This document shows, piece by piece, positions 51,864 to 61,468 of a stretch of DNA of 64,000 bases; the stretch's first letter is position 1; every line of letters begins with the position of its first letter. The stretch is taken from positions 52,328-116,327 of the forward strand of contig JAABTV010000002.1 in the NCBI GenBank assembly GCA_011389685.1, written 5' to 3'. Under the pieces are notes generated by a model. The model was not told where the DNA came from, ran no database searches, and saw only the letters and a list, made by a program, of their open reading frames with translations. Position numbers and translations under genes: made by a program. The DNA comes from Paracoccaceae bacterium. Its GTDB lineage: Bacteria > Pseudomonadota > Alphaproteobacteria > Rhodobacterales > Rhodobacteraceae.

Positions 51864-54796
51864 TTCAGCACCTCGGGTGTCGGGGTCTCGGTGATGTCCC
51901 ATTCGCCGAAGCGGGCGAGTTGATCGTAATCGCCGACCTGGGTGGTCTCGAACATGGCGCGACGTGACAGGAAGCCCTGATCGGGCGAGAGATAGCGGGC
52001 GATGAGGCGCCGGAACCCGGCCGTGAACTCGGGCAGCGATATATCGGAAAGCGGTGCGGCGACCTGACTGGGCGAAGACCCCAGACCGATATAGAAGGCG
52101 CCCGCGACAGGGGCGGCGGGGATATCGGTGAAACCGCCTTGTTCGGCAATAACAGTCTCTAATATGAGCTGTTTGTCGAAATGTTTTTGCTCGTCCTTCC
52201 CGGGAACCGCTCCGGTCTTGTAGTCATAGATCAGCAGCGCGCCGGAGCGGTCGCGGTCGATCCGGTCGGCGGTGCCGGTGAGGGTGAAGCCGATATCGTC
52301 GAAGGCGATCTTGCCCCGTGTTTCATAGCCGATGGGGTCGGCATGGGCGCGCCGGGCCTCTTCCTCGGCCAGAAACGCATCGACCACCCGTTCGAGCCGG
52401 GCCAGCCAGATCAGCCGTTCGGCGGGCCATGGCAGGGATGACTCGAACACCTCGCGCGCCGTGGCCATGAGCGTGTCGCGATTGCGCGCCTCGGGGGTGT
52501 CGGCGGTGTCGCGGATGAAACGCTCCATCACCTCGTGGGTGACGATTCCGCGGATGAGTGCGTCGGGCAGGCGCATCAGCGGATCAAGCGGGCGCAGCCC
52601 GAGAACATGTCGGGCATAGATCGCGTAGGGGTCGCGGATCAGTTTCTTGATCTCGGTCACGGAAAGCCGGCGCGGGCGCGCGGCGGCGGGCGGCTTGGGC
52701 GCGGGGCGGGGCCGGGGATGGGCGGGGCCGGGATCTTCGAGCGCGTCGGCCAGCGCCAGCCAATGCGCGCCGCGATCCTGCATGGTTTTGAGCGCGGTGG
52801 CACCGCCCTGATCCGGGAGACCGGCGAGCAGGTTCTGCAAGCGGTTGAGCCAGCGCGAGACCACGGTTTCGGCGTCGTCCGAACGGGTTGAGCGGGTGAG
52901 CCAGACCTCGGGCGCGGCGATGGCCTGTTGGAAATCATGCGCGGAGAGGCCGATTCGCCGTTCGGGCAACAGGAGTCCGGCCTTGTGCCGGAGCGCGCGG
53001 TTGAGCCACGGGTCGGGGTTTGGGGCCTCGGGCCAGGTGCCGTCGTTGAGCCCGGCGAGGATCAGGAGGTCGGCGCCCTGAACCCGGGCTTCGAGCGTGC
53101 CCCAGATGAGGATCCGGGGGTGCGGGGTTTCGACCTTTCGCACATCGCCATCGCCCAGGACCGCGCCGAAGAGGTCGGCATAATCGCGCGCGTTCAGCGT
53201 GCCACCGTGGGGGGCGGCGTCGAGAAAGGCGTCGACCACCTGTTTGGCGGCGCGCCCGTCGGCCTCGGCCCAGGGGTGGGGCGTGGCGTTGGGATCGTGA
53301 CCCTGGACGGCGCGGTTCAGAAGGGCAAGATGCGTCTCTAACCTTGCGGAAATGGGCATTTCCTGCGGGCTGTGGTGGGTGGTGAAGGTTTCGGCCACCC
53401 ACGCGGCCCATGCATCGGCGTCGCGGTTCTTGCGCCCGGTGGCCCAGCTCGTGATCGCCTCGGCATCCGGGTAGGGCGGGCCGTTGCGGCGGATGTGAAG
53501 TTCGAGATCGCGGGTGAAGCGCAGGTGATCGCCGCGACCCTTGGCGCCATGGGTGAGTGGGTGTTTGAGCAGGGTCAGGAGCGCATCGGCAGTCAGCCGG
53601 TCCTCGAACAGCCCGGCGATATGGCGCATCAGCCGCCCGATGGCCGAAAGCTGAAGCGGCTCGCCGGCGCTGTCGTCGGGCAGGATGTTCCAGCGGTCGA
53701 GCGCGGCGGCGACCTGACGGGTGAGGCCACGGTCGGGGGTTATGAGCGCGGCGGTCTCGCCCTTTTCGGCGGCGTCGCGCAGGCGGAGCGCGATGGCCAG
53801 CGCCTCGTGCCGTTGGGTCGGGGCCTCGATCAGGGTCATGTTGCCGGTTGCGGGGCGCAGATCGCCCAGCGCCGGGCCGTCGCGCAACCATTGATCGGTG
53901 ACGGGCGCGGGGCGCAGGGCGAGCGACACGAGACGGTTGCGCGCGGGGTTGGGGGCCTCGGCCCCGGGCCATGGGCGGATATCGGAGGCGTCGATCCCGA
54001 GGCCCTGCATCAGCGCGTGAAAGCGGTATTGCGGGTGATCCTCGGAGAGCATCGGATCGTCGAGCGTGCCCCAGAGATCGGCCGGCATGTCGAAATCGAA
54101 GCCCGGCAGGACGAGCGCGCCACGCGGCAAGCGGGCCACCGCCTGCATCAGGCGTTGGGTCGTGCCGCGCGACCCGGTGGAGCCGGCGACGATCACCGGA
54201 TCGGTGGGGGGCGCCTCGGCCCAGCGCGCGATGAGGCGGTCGACGATCAGGCGCTGGCGCGCCTCGGTATCGGGCGGCTCGCCGGTATCGTCGAAATAAT
54301 GCTGCACGATCGACAGGAAATTCACCGTGCGCGCCCAGTGGCCGGATTGGTCGCTGACATCGAGCCCGGCAATGGTCTCGGGGGTGACGCCTTCGCCCTG
54401 CATCTCGGCCATGAGTGCGGCAAGGCTGTCGGCGAGGTCATAGAGCGCGGATCGGGGCGCGAACCCGTCGCTGGCGTCGAGAAAGCGCGAGATGAGAGGG
54501 ATGAGTTCGAGCCGTCGCCGCAGGGGCGGCACAGGGGGCGGGAACTCGTCGAGCGCGGTCAGTTCACCCAGATCGGTGACGAGCGAGAGCCGGGGCAGGA
54601 GCAGTGCCGGGCCATCGTCGAACAGCGCATGGATGCGGCGGGCCATGCGGCGGGTGTTGACGATAAGGTGAACGCGTGCCAGCGACTCGGGCGGGTCGGT
54701 GACGTAATGCGCGCGCAGTCCGTCGACCAGCGCGCGGGGGAAATCGGCGCCGGGGGGACAGGCAAGGATGCGGGGCGAGTCGGTGGGGTCAAACAT
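51860..54796 (-). CDS. addB: Double-strand break repair protein AddB
   Basis: 978 aa; position next to addA; C-terminal RecB-like nuclease motif GTADRIDRDRSGALLIYDYKTG. Confidence 0.94.
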   Translation of the reverse strand: MFDPTDSPRILACPPGADFPRALVDGLRAHYVTDPPESLARVHLIVNTRRMARRIHALFDDGPALLLPRLSLVTDLGELTALDEFPPPVPPLRRRLELIPLISRFLDASDGFAPRSALYDLADSLAALMAEMQGEGVTPETIAGLDVSDQSGHWARTVNFLSIVQHYFDDTGEPPDTEARQRLIVDRLIARWAEAPPTDPVIVAGSTGSRGTTQRLMQAVARLPRGALVLPGFDFDMPADLWGTLDDPMLSEDHPQYRFHALMQGLGIDASDIRPWPGAEAPNPARNRLVSLALRPAPVTDQWLRDGPALGDLRPATGNMTLIEAPTQRHEALAIALRLRDAAEKGETAALITPDRGLTRQVAAALDRWNILPDDSAGEPLQLSAIGRLMRHIAGLFEDRLTADALLTLLKHPLTHGAKGRGDHLRFTRDLELHIRRNGPPYPDAEAITSWATGRKNRDADAWAAWVAETFTTHHSPQEMPISARLETHLALLNRAVQGHDPNATPHPWAEADGRAAKQVVDAFLDAAPHGGTLNARDYADLFGAVLGDGDVRKVETPHPRILIWGTLEARVQGADLLILAGLNDGTWPEAPNPDPWLNRALRHKAGLLLPERRIGLSAHDFQQAIAAPEVWLTRSTRSDDAETVVSRWLNRLQNLLAGLPDQGGATALKTMQDRGAHWLALADALEDPGPAHPRPRPAPKPPAAARPRRLSVTEIKKLIRDPYAIYARHVLGLRPLDPLMRLPDALIRGIVTHEVMERFIRDTADTPEARNRDTLMATAREVFESSLPWPAERLIWLARLERVVDAFLAEEEARRAHADPIGYETRGKIAFDDIGFTLTGTADRIDRDRSGALLIYDYKTGAVPGKDEQKHFDKQLILETVIAEQGGFTDIPAAPVAGAFYIGLGSSPSQVAAPLSDISLPEFTAGFRRLIARYLSPDQGFLSRRAMFETTQVGDYDQLARFGEWDITETPTPEVLK

Positions 54797-55481
54797 CGCT
54801 GTCCTCCAGCAACCGTTCGGCCAGCGCGATGCCCTCGGGATGGCCTACGTCGCACCATTTGCCCGGATAGGGCAGGCCATGGAGGCGGCCGGACCCGGCC
54901 ATGCGATCCCAGAGCAGGTTGAGCGAGAAGGCGTGCTCGGGGATGTCGTGCAGCAGGTCGGTCCTGACGATCTGCACGCCGCCATAGACCTGGCCAGGGC
55001 CGCGGGTCAGGCGGCCGGTGTCATCGAGCAGGAAATCGCCCTGCCCCGCATGGCCGATGGCGCGGGGCTTGGGCACGCAGATCAAAAGCGCGTCCATCTC
55101 GTCCGGGTTCCACGCCCCGGCCAGAAGCGAAAGCGGGTTGGGGCCGCGCCAGACCGCATCGGTGTTCATGGTAAAGACCGGCCCCGGCCCGAGATGCGGC
55201 AGGGCATGGCGCAGCCCGCCGCCAGTGTCGAGGATGTCGGGTGTTTCATGCGAAAATGCAATGCCGCGCCCGTCAAGGTGCTCGATGAGGGGTTCGGGAC
55301 AGTAATGCAGGTTGGCCACCACGCGGGAGAGGTTCATCGGTGACACGAGGCTCAGCGCATGGTCGATCAGCGGGCGGCCGGCCACCGGGATCATCGGCTT
55401 GGGCCGCTCGGCGGTGAGCGCGCCCATGCGGGTGCCGAATCCGGCCGCGAACAGCATTATGGCGTCGGGATGGTCGCGCAT
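54789..55481 (-). CDS. murU: Nucleotidyltransferase, MurU-like
   Basis: AIMLFAAGFGTRMGALTAERPKPMIPVAGRPLIDHAL; adjacent amgK. Confidence 0.85.
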   Translation of the reverse strand: MRDHPDAIMLFAAGFGTRMGALTAERPKPMIPVAGRPLIDHALSLVSPMNLSRVVANLHYCPEPLIEHLDGRGIAFSHETPDILDTGGGLRHALPHLGPGPVFTMNTDAVWRGPNPLSLLAGAWNPDEMDALLICVPKPRAIGHAGQGDFLLDDTGRLTRGPGQVYGGVQIVRTDLLHDIPEHAFSLNLLWDRMAGSGRLHGLPYPGKWCDVGHPEGIALAERLLEDSDV

Positions 55482-56479
55482 TTTTCCTTGAGGGTCCGGA
55501 GCGTGTCGGGGGTGGGTTCGGGGAGCACCCTGCGCAGCAGAGGTGCCACGGGGGCGAGCGCGGGATGAGAGAGATCGCGTTGCAGGAGGTCCCAGACGCG
55601 GGGGATGAGATCGACGTAGTGGGCCTTGCCGTCGCGCAGGCAGAGCCGGGCGAAAACACCCAGGATTCGCAGGTTCCGCTGTGTGCCCAGAAGGTGATAC
55701 GCGGTGTCGAATGCGTCTCTGTTCCACCCTGATCCTGCAATATAGCAGGCGATCATGGCCTGTTCGATCCCGGGCGGCACATCGCGCCGGGCATCCTGCA
55801 GAAGCGAGACGAGATCATAAGCGGGATGGCCCGTCATCGCATCCTGGAAATCGAGCAGGCCGACGCGGGCGGGGCCGTGGCGCGATGGCAGCCAGAGCAG
55901 GTTCTCGGCGTGATAGTCGCGCAGAACCAGGGCGGTTCGTTCGGCGGCGTGGTGCTCGAGAAGTGGCAGGAAGTCGGCGAGGAACCCGGCCCGCGCATCG
56001 GGGTCAGGCGCACGGGCATGGGCGAGATACCAATCGAAGGCGAGCGCGGCCAGCCCGGCCATGAGATGTGGCGAATAGGGGCCCAGGCCAGATGGCAGGG
56101 GGGCATTGTGCAGGGTCAGAAGCACATCGGTCGCGGCCGCGTAAAGCGGGCGTTCAAGGGCGGGGTCGCGGGGGATGACGCGGGCAAAGAGGTCGTCGCC
56201 GAGGTCTTCGAGGAGGAGAAACCCGTTGGCTTCGTCCTCGGCCAGAATGGCCGGGGCGGAAAGACCGAAAGAGGAGAGATGCCGGGCGATGCGGGTAAAG
56301 GGGCGCACGTCCTCGCCCTTTTCAGGCGGGGCGCCCATCAGGACGGCAGGGCCGTGCGATGGGTGGGACAGGCGCATATAGCGGCGGTTCGAGGCGTCAC
56401 CGGCAAGTGGTGCGATGGTGGCGTCCGCCCAGTCGTTTCGGGCCAGGAAACCCGTGGCAAGGGCATCACGCGACGGCAT
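55457..56479 (-). CDS. amgK: AmgK-like aminoglycoside phosphotransferase/MurNAc kinase
   Basis: LRDYHAENLLWLPSRHGPARVGLLDFQDAMTGHPAYDLVSLLQDARRDVP. Confidence 0.85.
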   Translation of the reverse strand: MPSRDALATGFLARNDWADATIAPLAGDASNRRYMRLSHPSHGPAVLMGAPPEKGEDVRPFTRIARHLSSFGLSAPAILAEDEANGFLLLEDLGDDLFARVIPRDPALERPLYAAATDVLLTLHNAPLPSGLGPYSPHLMAGLAALAFDWYLAHARAPDPDARAGFLADFLPLLEHHAAERTALVLRDYHAENLLWLPSRHGPARVGLLDFQDAMTGHPAYDLVSLLQDARRDVPPGIEQAMIACYIAGSGWNRDAFDTAYHLLGTQRNLRILGVFARLCLRDGKAHYVDLIPRVWDLLQRDLSHPALAPVAPLLRRVLPEPTPDTLRTLKEKCATIPTP

Positions 56480-56948
56480 CGAGAACCTCTTCGAGACGCG
56501 CAGCCCATTCGGGAGCGGACCAGTCTATCGTGAGCTGTCGGGTTTCCTCGGCCGGATCGAGCGCGAATGTCAGGGACAAGGCAGATCGTGGTGCCAGATC
56601 TCCGAGCCGATCGGGCCATTCGACCAGGCAGAGCGCGGATTCGAACGCATCGGGCAGGCCAAGCTCAACCACCTCGTCCGGATGTGACAGGCGATAGAGG
56701 TCGCTGTGCCAGATCTCGAATTCCGGCGTGTCATAGACCTGAACCAGGGTGAAGGTGGGCGAGGGCACGTCTTCGGGCAGGGGCAGCAGCGACTGGATCA
56801 GCGCGCGGGCGAAGTGGGTCTTGCCCGCGCCGATCCCGCCCGAGAGCAGAAGGACATCCCCGCACCCGAGCAACGGGGCCAGCGTGGTGGCAAGCCGGGC
56901 GGTGGCGTCGGGCGAGGTGAGGGTGATGTGACGGGGCGGTTGCGGCAT
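56466..56948 (-). CDS. tsaE: tRNA t6A biosynthesis ATPase TsaE
   Basis: LLLSGGIGAGKTHFARALIQSLL; VPSPTFTLVQVYDTPEFEIWHSDLYRL. Confidence 0.95.
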   Translation of the reverse strand: MPQPPRHITLTSPDATARLATTLAPLLGCGDVLLLSGGIGAGKTHFARALIQSLLPLPEDVPSPTFTLVQVYDTPEFEIWHSDLYRLSHPDEVVELGLPDAFESALCLVEWPDRLGDLAPRSALSLTFALDPAEETRQLTIDWSAPEWAARLEEVLDAVA

Positions 56949-56989
56949 GGCGCGAGAGTAGCGCCCCCTGCGTCTCCTGCAAGCCCGTT

Positions 56990-58579
56990 TCAGCCTGACG
57001 GCGCGGTTGCGCCTTGCGCCGTTGTTCCGGCCACCTGCAAAACCGGGCGCAGGCGAAATCCCACGAGCGTCGCGCCCCCGGTGACCGGGGCGACACGGCA
57101 TTCGACGGATGTTCCGTCATTCATGCGGATATCGGCGAACCAGATATGCCGTCCGGTCGTCCGGGGCAGGAAATGGCGCAGATCGGTCCAGAAATCGGTC
57201 TTTTCGCACATCGCGCGCATGTGGCGCGTGGCGTCCTGCGCCGTCATCTCGGCAAAGCTGCTTTCCGGGTCGAGCTTCCACATCGCGTGGAATGCCGCAT
57301 TCGAAAAGGTCAGCGCGCCGGTCGGGGAGAATACCACGATCCCCTCGTCCAGCGTGTCGATCACCGCCTGACCGAGGTCGAGTTGCGACCGGAACCGCCA
57401 GGTGAGGGACATTTCGGCGCTGATATCCTCGATCAGGATGGCGATGGCACCGTCGGGATGGGGCCGTCCGGTCACGCGATATGTCAGCCCTGAAGGCAGC
57501 GACCATGTTTCGTGATAGCGCCCATCCGAGGCGGCCACCACGAGATCGGCGATATGCTGGCGCCAGCCGGCATAGTTCTTGGGTTCGGGCATCATGTGGT
57601 TGTCGCGCAGGCGGTCGAAGAAGGATTGCATATCCGGCCGGGCCGAGAGGAATTCGGCGGGCAGCGCGGTCAGGTCGATCAAGGCGGGGTTGAACAAGGC
57701 CAGTTGGCGGTTGCGGTCGAAGATGGCCAACCCGGTGGACAATTGGGCAAAGGTCTTGGTCAGGGTCTGGACAAGACGGTGCTGGGCGATTTCGGCCTCG
57801 ACAACCGGGTTGATGTCGATGGCGAAGCTGAGAAAGCCGTTATGGCCCGAGCGCATCCTTGTCACGCTGAACCAGTCGGACCGGTCGGGATCGTCGGTTT
57901 CGACCGCCACGCGCTGGCTTGCCTTGTCTTCGCTATCGGGAATGTCGAAGTTCAGGGTGGAAAGGACGTTGCTGCGCTGACCCGACAACTGGCCTGGTCG
58001 ATCCTTGAGTTTCTCATATGCAGCATTGGCCCAGACGATCCGGCCATCAGCGCGGCTGATCCAGATGGGATAGGGGAAGAGGTTGGCCGCGCCGGCCATG
58101 GCGCGCAATTCGCCGGTCTGCAGGATCGCGAGATGGCGGTCAGCGGCATCCGGTGCTGTTTCATCCACGACCGTGAGGCCGAGTTTGCCATGGATCGCGT
58201 CAAGCTCCAGACGCGCGTGGTCGTCCGGGTCGCGGGCCGGGATCGAACAGGGTGCCTGGTGCAGGGCCTGCGCCGCGTTGGCGGGCAGGTCGGGGAACCG
58301 GGGCCGCAGGATGCGCGACACCTCGTTCCAGCCCGGCCCGGCGAGGGGGTCGTCCGGGTCCGCGTCGAGATTGGTGCGGGCGAGCACCCGGCTGGCCGGG
58401 CCGCTGGCATGTTCGAGATCGTCGCCATGGAAAAGAAAGCTGACAGGATCGGACGTGGTCTGATGCGGCGACCGTGGCGGATGCCGGTCGAGGAGAGCGA
58501 AAAGAACGAGCACCAGACCGGCGGCCAGGACGCAGATCGCCGTCAGGTATACAAAGCCTGAAACGCCCAGATCGGCCAT
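56990..58579 (-). CDS. Membrane-anchored multi-PAS protein without a recognisable output domain
   Basis: N-terminal TM (FVYLTAICVLAAGLVLVLFALLD); PAS segments (IWISRADGRIVWANAAYEKL, GIVVFSPTGALTFSNAAFHAMW); no H-box, HATPase, GGDEF or EAL motif seen. Confidence 0.75.
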   Translation of the reverse strand: MADLGVSGFVYLTAICVLAAGLVLVLFALLDRHPPRSPHQTTSDPVSFLFHGDDLEHASGPASRVLARTNLDADPDDPLAGPGWNEVSRILRPRFPDLPANAAQALHQAPCSIPARDPDDHARLELDAIHGKLGLTVVDETAPDAADRHLAILQTGELRAMAGAANLFPYPIWISRADGRIVWANAAYEKLKDRPGQLSGQRSNVLSTLNFDIPDSEDKASQRVAVETDDPDRSDWFSVTRMRSGHNGFLSFAIDINPVVEAEIAQHRLVQTLTKTFAQLSTGLAIFDRNRQLALFNPALIDLTALPAEFLSARPDMQSFFDRLRDNHMMPEPKNYAGWRQHIADLVVAASDGRYHETWSLPSGLTYRVTGRPHPDGAIAILIEDISAEMSLTWRFRSQLDLGQAVIDTLDEGIVVFSPTGALTFSNAAFHAMWKLDPESSFAEMTAQDATRHMRAMCEKTDFWTDLRHFLPRTTGRHIWFADIRMNDGTSVECRVAPVTGGATLVGFRLRPVLQVAGTTAQGATAPSG

Positions 58580-58689
58580 GTCCCTACCCTCTCGCCCAAG
58601 TTTTGCCCCTTTGGGTAAACTGGCCATTAATCGTTAAGGATTGGTAAAGACTGGTGCGATTGGGCAGATCCCGGCGCGGGTTCGGACGA

Positions 58690-60111
58690 TCACGGGACGA
58701 GCGGTCGATTTTTTCCAACCGGCATCCGGCCTTCGCCGGGATCGGCGTCGAGGCGGTGGCTTGGCCATGACACCTCGATCAGGGCGCCGCAGCGGCCACG
58801 GTCGCCGGCTGCGGGGTCTTGAAGGCTCGGGCCATTGGCGAAGGAAAGCTCGGCGCCGGTGCGTTCGAGAAGTGTCTTGGCAATGAACAGGCCCAGCCCC
58901 ATACCCTCGTAGGCGGGACGCTGGCTTCGTTCCAGTGCGCCGCGCCGGTCGCGCATGAAAGGATCGCCGATCCGCCCGATCAGGTGCGGGGGAAAGCCCG
59001 GGCCGTCGTCCTGAATGCGGATCGTGATCTTGCCGCCCGTCCAGCCGGTTTCGACCCAGACATGGCCATGGGCGAAATCCACCGCGTTCTGGATCAGGTT
59101 GCGCAGCCCGTGGACGATCTCGGGGCGGCGGGGAATGGTTGGCTGCGGCCATTCGGTGCCGATGCCGGGCATGGTCGTGAAATGAATGGCCTTGCCGCGG
59201 TCGAGATGGGGGGTTGCGGCCTCTTCGACCACTGCGGTGACGGGGGCGTGCCGCAGGTAGAGGTCATCGTTGCCCGCCCGGCCCATCGACCGCAGGATAT
59301 CGCGGCAGCGGTCGGCCTGCTGGTTGATGAGCTGGATGTCTTCGAGCGCATCGGGATGGTCGGCGAGATCCTCCATCAACTCGGAGGAGGTGAGCTTGAT
59401 CGTCGCCAGCGGCGTGCCGAGTTCATGCGCCGCCGCCGCCACGACGCCGCTGAGATCCGACAGCTTCTGTTCGCGGGCCAGCGCCATTTGGGTGGCCTGA
59501 AGCGCCTCTGACATGGCATGGACCTCGGAGGCGATCCAGCGGGCATAGACCGACAGGAACACGATGGCGATGACGATGGCCGCCCAGTTGCCGAAGACGA
59601 AAAGCTCGCTGATCCGCAGCACGATCCCGGCATCGGTTCGGAGCGGCATGTGAAAGACCGCCAGGAACGAGACGACAAGAATGGCGATCGCGCCGAGAAA
59701 CACCGTGCTGCGCGCCGAGAGAGCTGCGGCCGAAACGGTGACCGGCCCCACGATCAGGACCGAGAACGGGTTGTTGAGCCCCCCGGTCAGGTAGAGAAGC
59801 GCGGCCAGTTGCAACAGGTCGAAGAGAACCATCAGCAGGTTTTCACGCTCGCTGAGCCGCTTGTTCTCGGGAAAGATGAACATCGCGACCAGGTTGGCGA
59901 TGATCGACAGGCCGACAATGAGGTAGAACAGACCCACCTCGATCCGGAGCGCATAGAAATGCTGTGCCACGACAAGCGCCGTGATCTGCCCCAGGATCGC
60001 CGCCCAGCGCAGCCAGATGATGGTGCGCAGCCGGACCCAGTTGCCGCGCTGGCGCGCTCCGATCAGTCCGAAACCGGTATCCGTCATCTGCGCGCCTTCG
60101 TCCCGTTGCAT
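58690..60111 (-). CDS. regB: Redox sensor histidine kinase RegB/PrrB/ActS
   Basis: GGLNNPFSVLIVGPVTVSA; AAAAHELGTPLATIKLTSSEL H-box; QQADRCRDILRSMGR with Cys; GMGLGLFIAKTLLERTGAELSFAN. Confidence 0.93.
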   Translation of the reverse strand: MQRDEGAQMTDTGFGLIGARQRGNWVRLRTIIWLRWAAILGQITALVVAQHFYALRIEVGLFYLIVGLSIIANLVAMFIFPENKRLSERENLLMVLFDLLQLAALLYLTGGLNNPFSVLIVGPVTVSAAALSARSTVFLGAIAILVVSFLAVFHMPLRTDAGIVLRISELFVFGNWAAIVIAIVFLSVYARWIASEVHAMSEALQATQMALAREQKLSDLSGVVAAAAHELGTPLATIKLTSSELMEDLADHPDALEDIQLINQQADRCRDILRSMGRAGNDDLYLRHAPVTAVVEEAATPHLDRGKAIHFTTMPGIGTEWPQPTIPRRPEIVHGLRNLIQNAVDFAHGHVWVETGWTGGKITIRIQDDGPGFPPHLIGRIGDPFMRDRRGALERSQRPAYEGMGLGLFIAKTLLERTGAELSFANGPSLQDPAAGDRGRCGALIEVSWPSHRLDADPGEGRMPVGKNRPLVP

Positions 60112-60185
60112 GTCTCACCCAGCTTGATAGATGTGGGGCGCGCGCCATTCAATGGCGGGCTGCGAGCGATGCGAAGGACGAAGCC

Positions 60186-60815
60186 ATGACGAAATACTAT
60201 GCTTTCGGCGCCGTGGTGGCGGTTGTGCTGGCCATACTGGTCATGGTGTTCGTCACGATGGGGCGCGACGAGGGCGACAAGTATGCCCAGTGTCGCGTGG
60301 GCCAGGTGGCCGGTGGCGCGGGCGCCATTGGCGGGCCGTTCACCCTGGTTGACGAGACCGGCAAGATGGTGACCAGTGACGAACTCATCGACAAGCCGTC
60401 GCTGCTTTACTTCGGCTATACCTTCTGCCCGGATGTCTGCCCGCTGGATACATCGCGCAATGCCGAGGCGGTCGAGATACTGGAGGAGCGCGGCAAGATC
60501 GTGAAACCGGTCTTCATCTCGGTCGATCCCGTGCGGGACACGCCCGAACTCTTGCAGGATTTCACCGATCGTCTGCATCCGCGGATGGTCGGCCTGACCG
60601 GGAGCATGGAGCAGGTGCGCGCGGCCAGCCAGGCCTATCGCACCTATTTCAAGAAGCAGGAACCCGAGGCCGGCAACGAGGATTATTACCTCATCGACCA
60701 TTCCACCTTTTCCTATCTGGTCTTTCCCGATGAAGGGTTCATCGAGTTTTTCCGCCGCGATCTGACGCCCGAACAACTGGCCGATCAGGTGGGCTGTTTC
60801 CTCGACCGGCGCTGA
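60186..60815 (+). CDS. senC: SCO1/SenC/PrrC family protein
   Basis: LLYFGYTFCPDVCPLDTSRNAEAVEIL; FISVDPVRDTPELL. Confidence 0.93.
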   Translation: MTKYYAFGAVVAVVLAILVMVFVTMGRDEGDKYAQCRVGQVAGGAGAIGGPFTLVDETGKMVTSDELIDKPSLLYFGYTFCPDVCPLDTSRNAEAVEILEERGKIVKPVFISVDPVRDTPELLQDFTDRLHPRMVGLTGSMEQVRAASQAYRTYFKKQEPEAGNEDYYLIDHSTFSYLVFPDEGFIEFFRRDLTPEQLADQVGCFLDRR

Positions 60816-60844
60816 GGCGTTTATTGTTCCGCCACGTCAGGTGT

Positions 60845-60873
60845 TTGACGGGTGCCTCATAGCACCCTAAATA
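60845..60873 (+). promoter_or_regulatory. Putative regA promoter with palindrome in the spacer
   Basis: TTGACG - 17 nt - TAAATA; GGGTGC-CTCATA-GCACCC at 60850-60867. Confidence 0.6.
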
Positions 60874-60904
60874 AGGCTGAGGCGCGTGAACAGGAGGACA
60901 CCCC

Positions 60905-61456
60905 TTGGCCGAAGATCAGCTTGACCTCGGCGACGACAGGTCGCTGTTGATTGTCGATGACGACGAGCCGTTCCTGCGCCGCCTTGCCAAGGCAATGGAA
61001 AAACGGGGATTCGAGGTGGAAACCGCGGATTCGGTCGCTTCGGGCAAGGCGATCGCGACGGCGCGGCCCCCGGCCTATGCGGTCTGCGATCTGCGGCTCG
61101 AGGATGGCAACGGGCTCGACGTGGTCGAGGTGTTGCGCGAAAAGCGCCCGGATTGCCGGGTTGTCGTCCTGACCGGCTATGGCGCGATTGCGACGGCAGT
61201 GGCAGCGGTCAAGATCGGGGCGACCGATTACCTCTCGAAACCCGCAGATGCCAAGGATATCACCATTGCCCTGCTGACGCCGGCGGACGAATTGCCGCCG
61301 CCGCCGGACAACCCGATGAGCGCCGACCGGGTGCGCTGGGAGCATATTCAGCGGGTCTATGAACTGTGTGATCGCAACGTGAGCGAGACCGCGCGGCGGC
61401 TCAACATGCATCGCCGCACGCTTCAGCGTATCCTGGCCAAACGCAGCCCACGCTAG
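60905..61456 (+). CDS. regA: Response regulator RegA/PrrA/ActR
   Basis: LLIVDDDEPFLRRLAKAMEKRGFEV; C-terminal HTH NVSETARRLNMHRRTLQRILAKRSPR; TTG start. Confidence 0.95.
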   Translation: MAEDQLDLGDDRSLLIVDDDEPFLRRLAKAMEKRGFEVETADSVASGKAIATARPPAYAVCDLRLEDGNGLDVVEVLREKRPDCRVVVLTGYGAIATAVAAVKIGATDYLSKPADAKDITIALLTPADELPPPPDNPMSADRVRWEHIQRVYELCDRNVSETARRLNMHRRTLQRILAKRSPR

Positions 61457-61468
61457 GGTTTTTCGCGG

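Noticed and set aside
24056-53341. TTAGAGAC as the Chi sequence of AddAB
   Set aside because: Three of the six exact copies lie in addAB, but orientation shows no bias in this window and no functional evidence exists; kept only as an unexplained motif.
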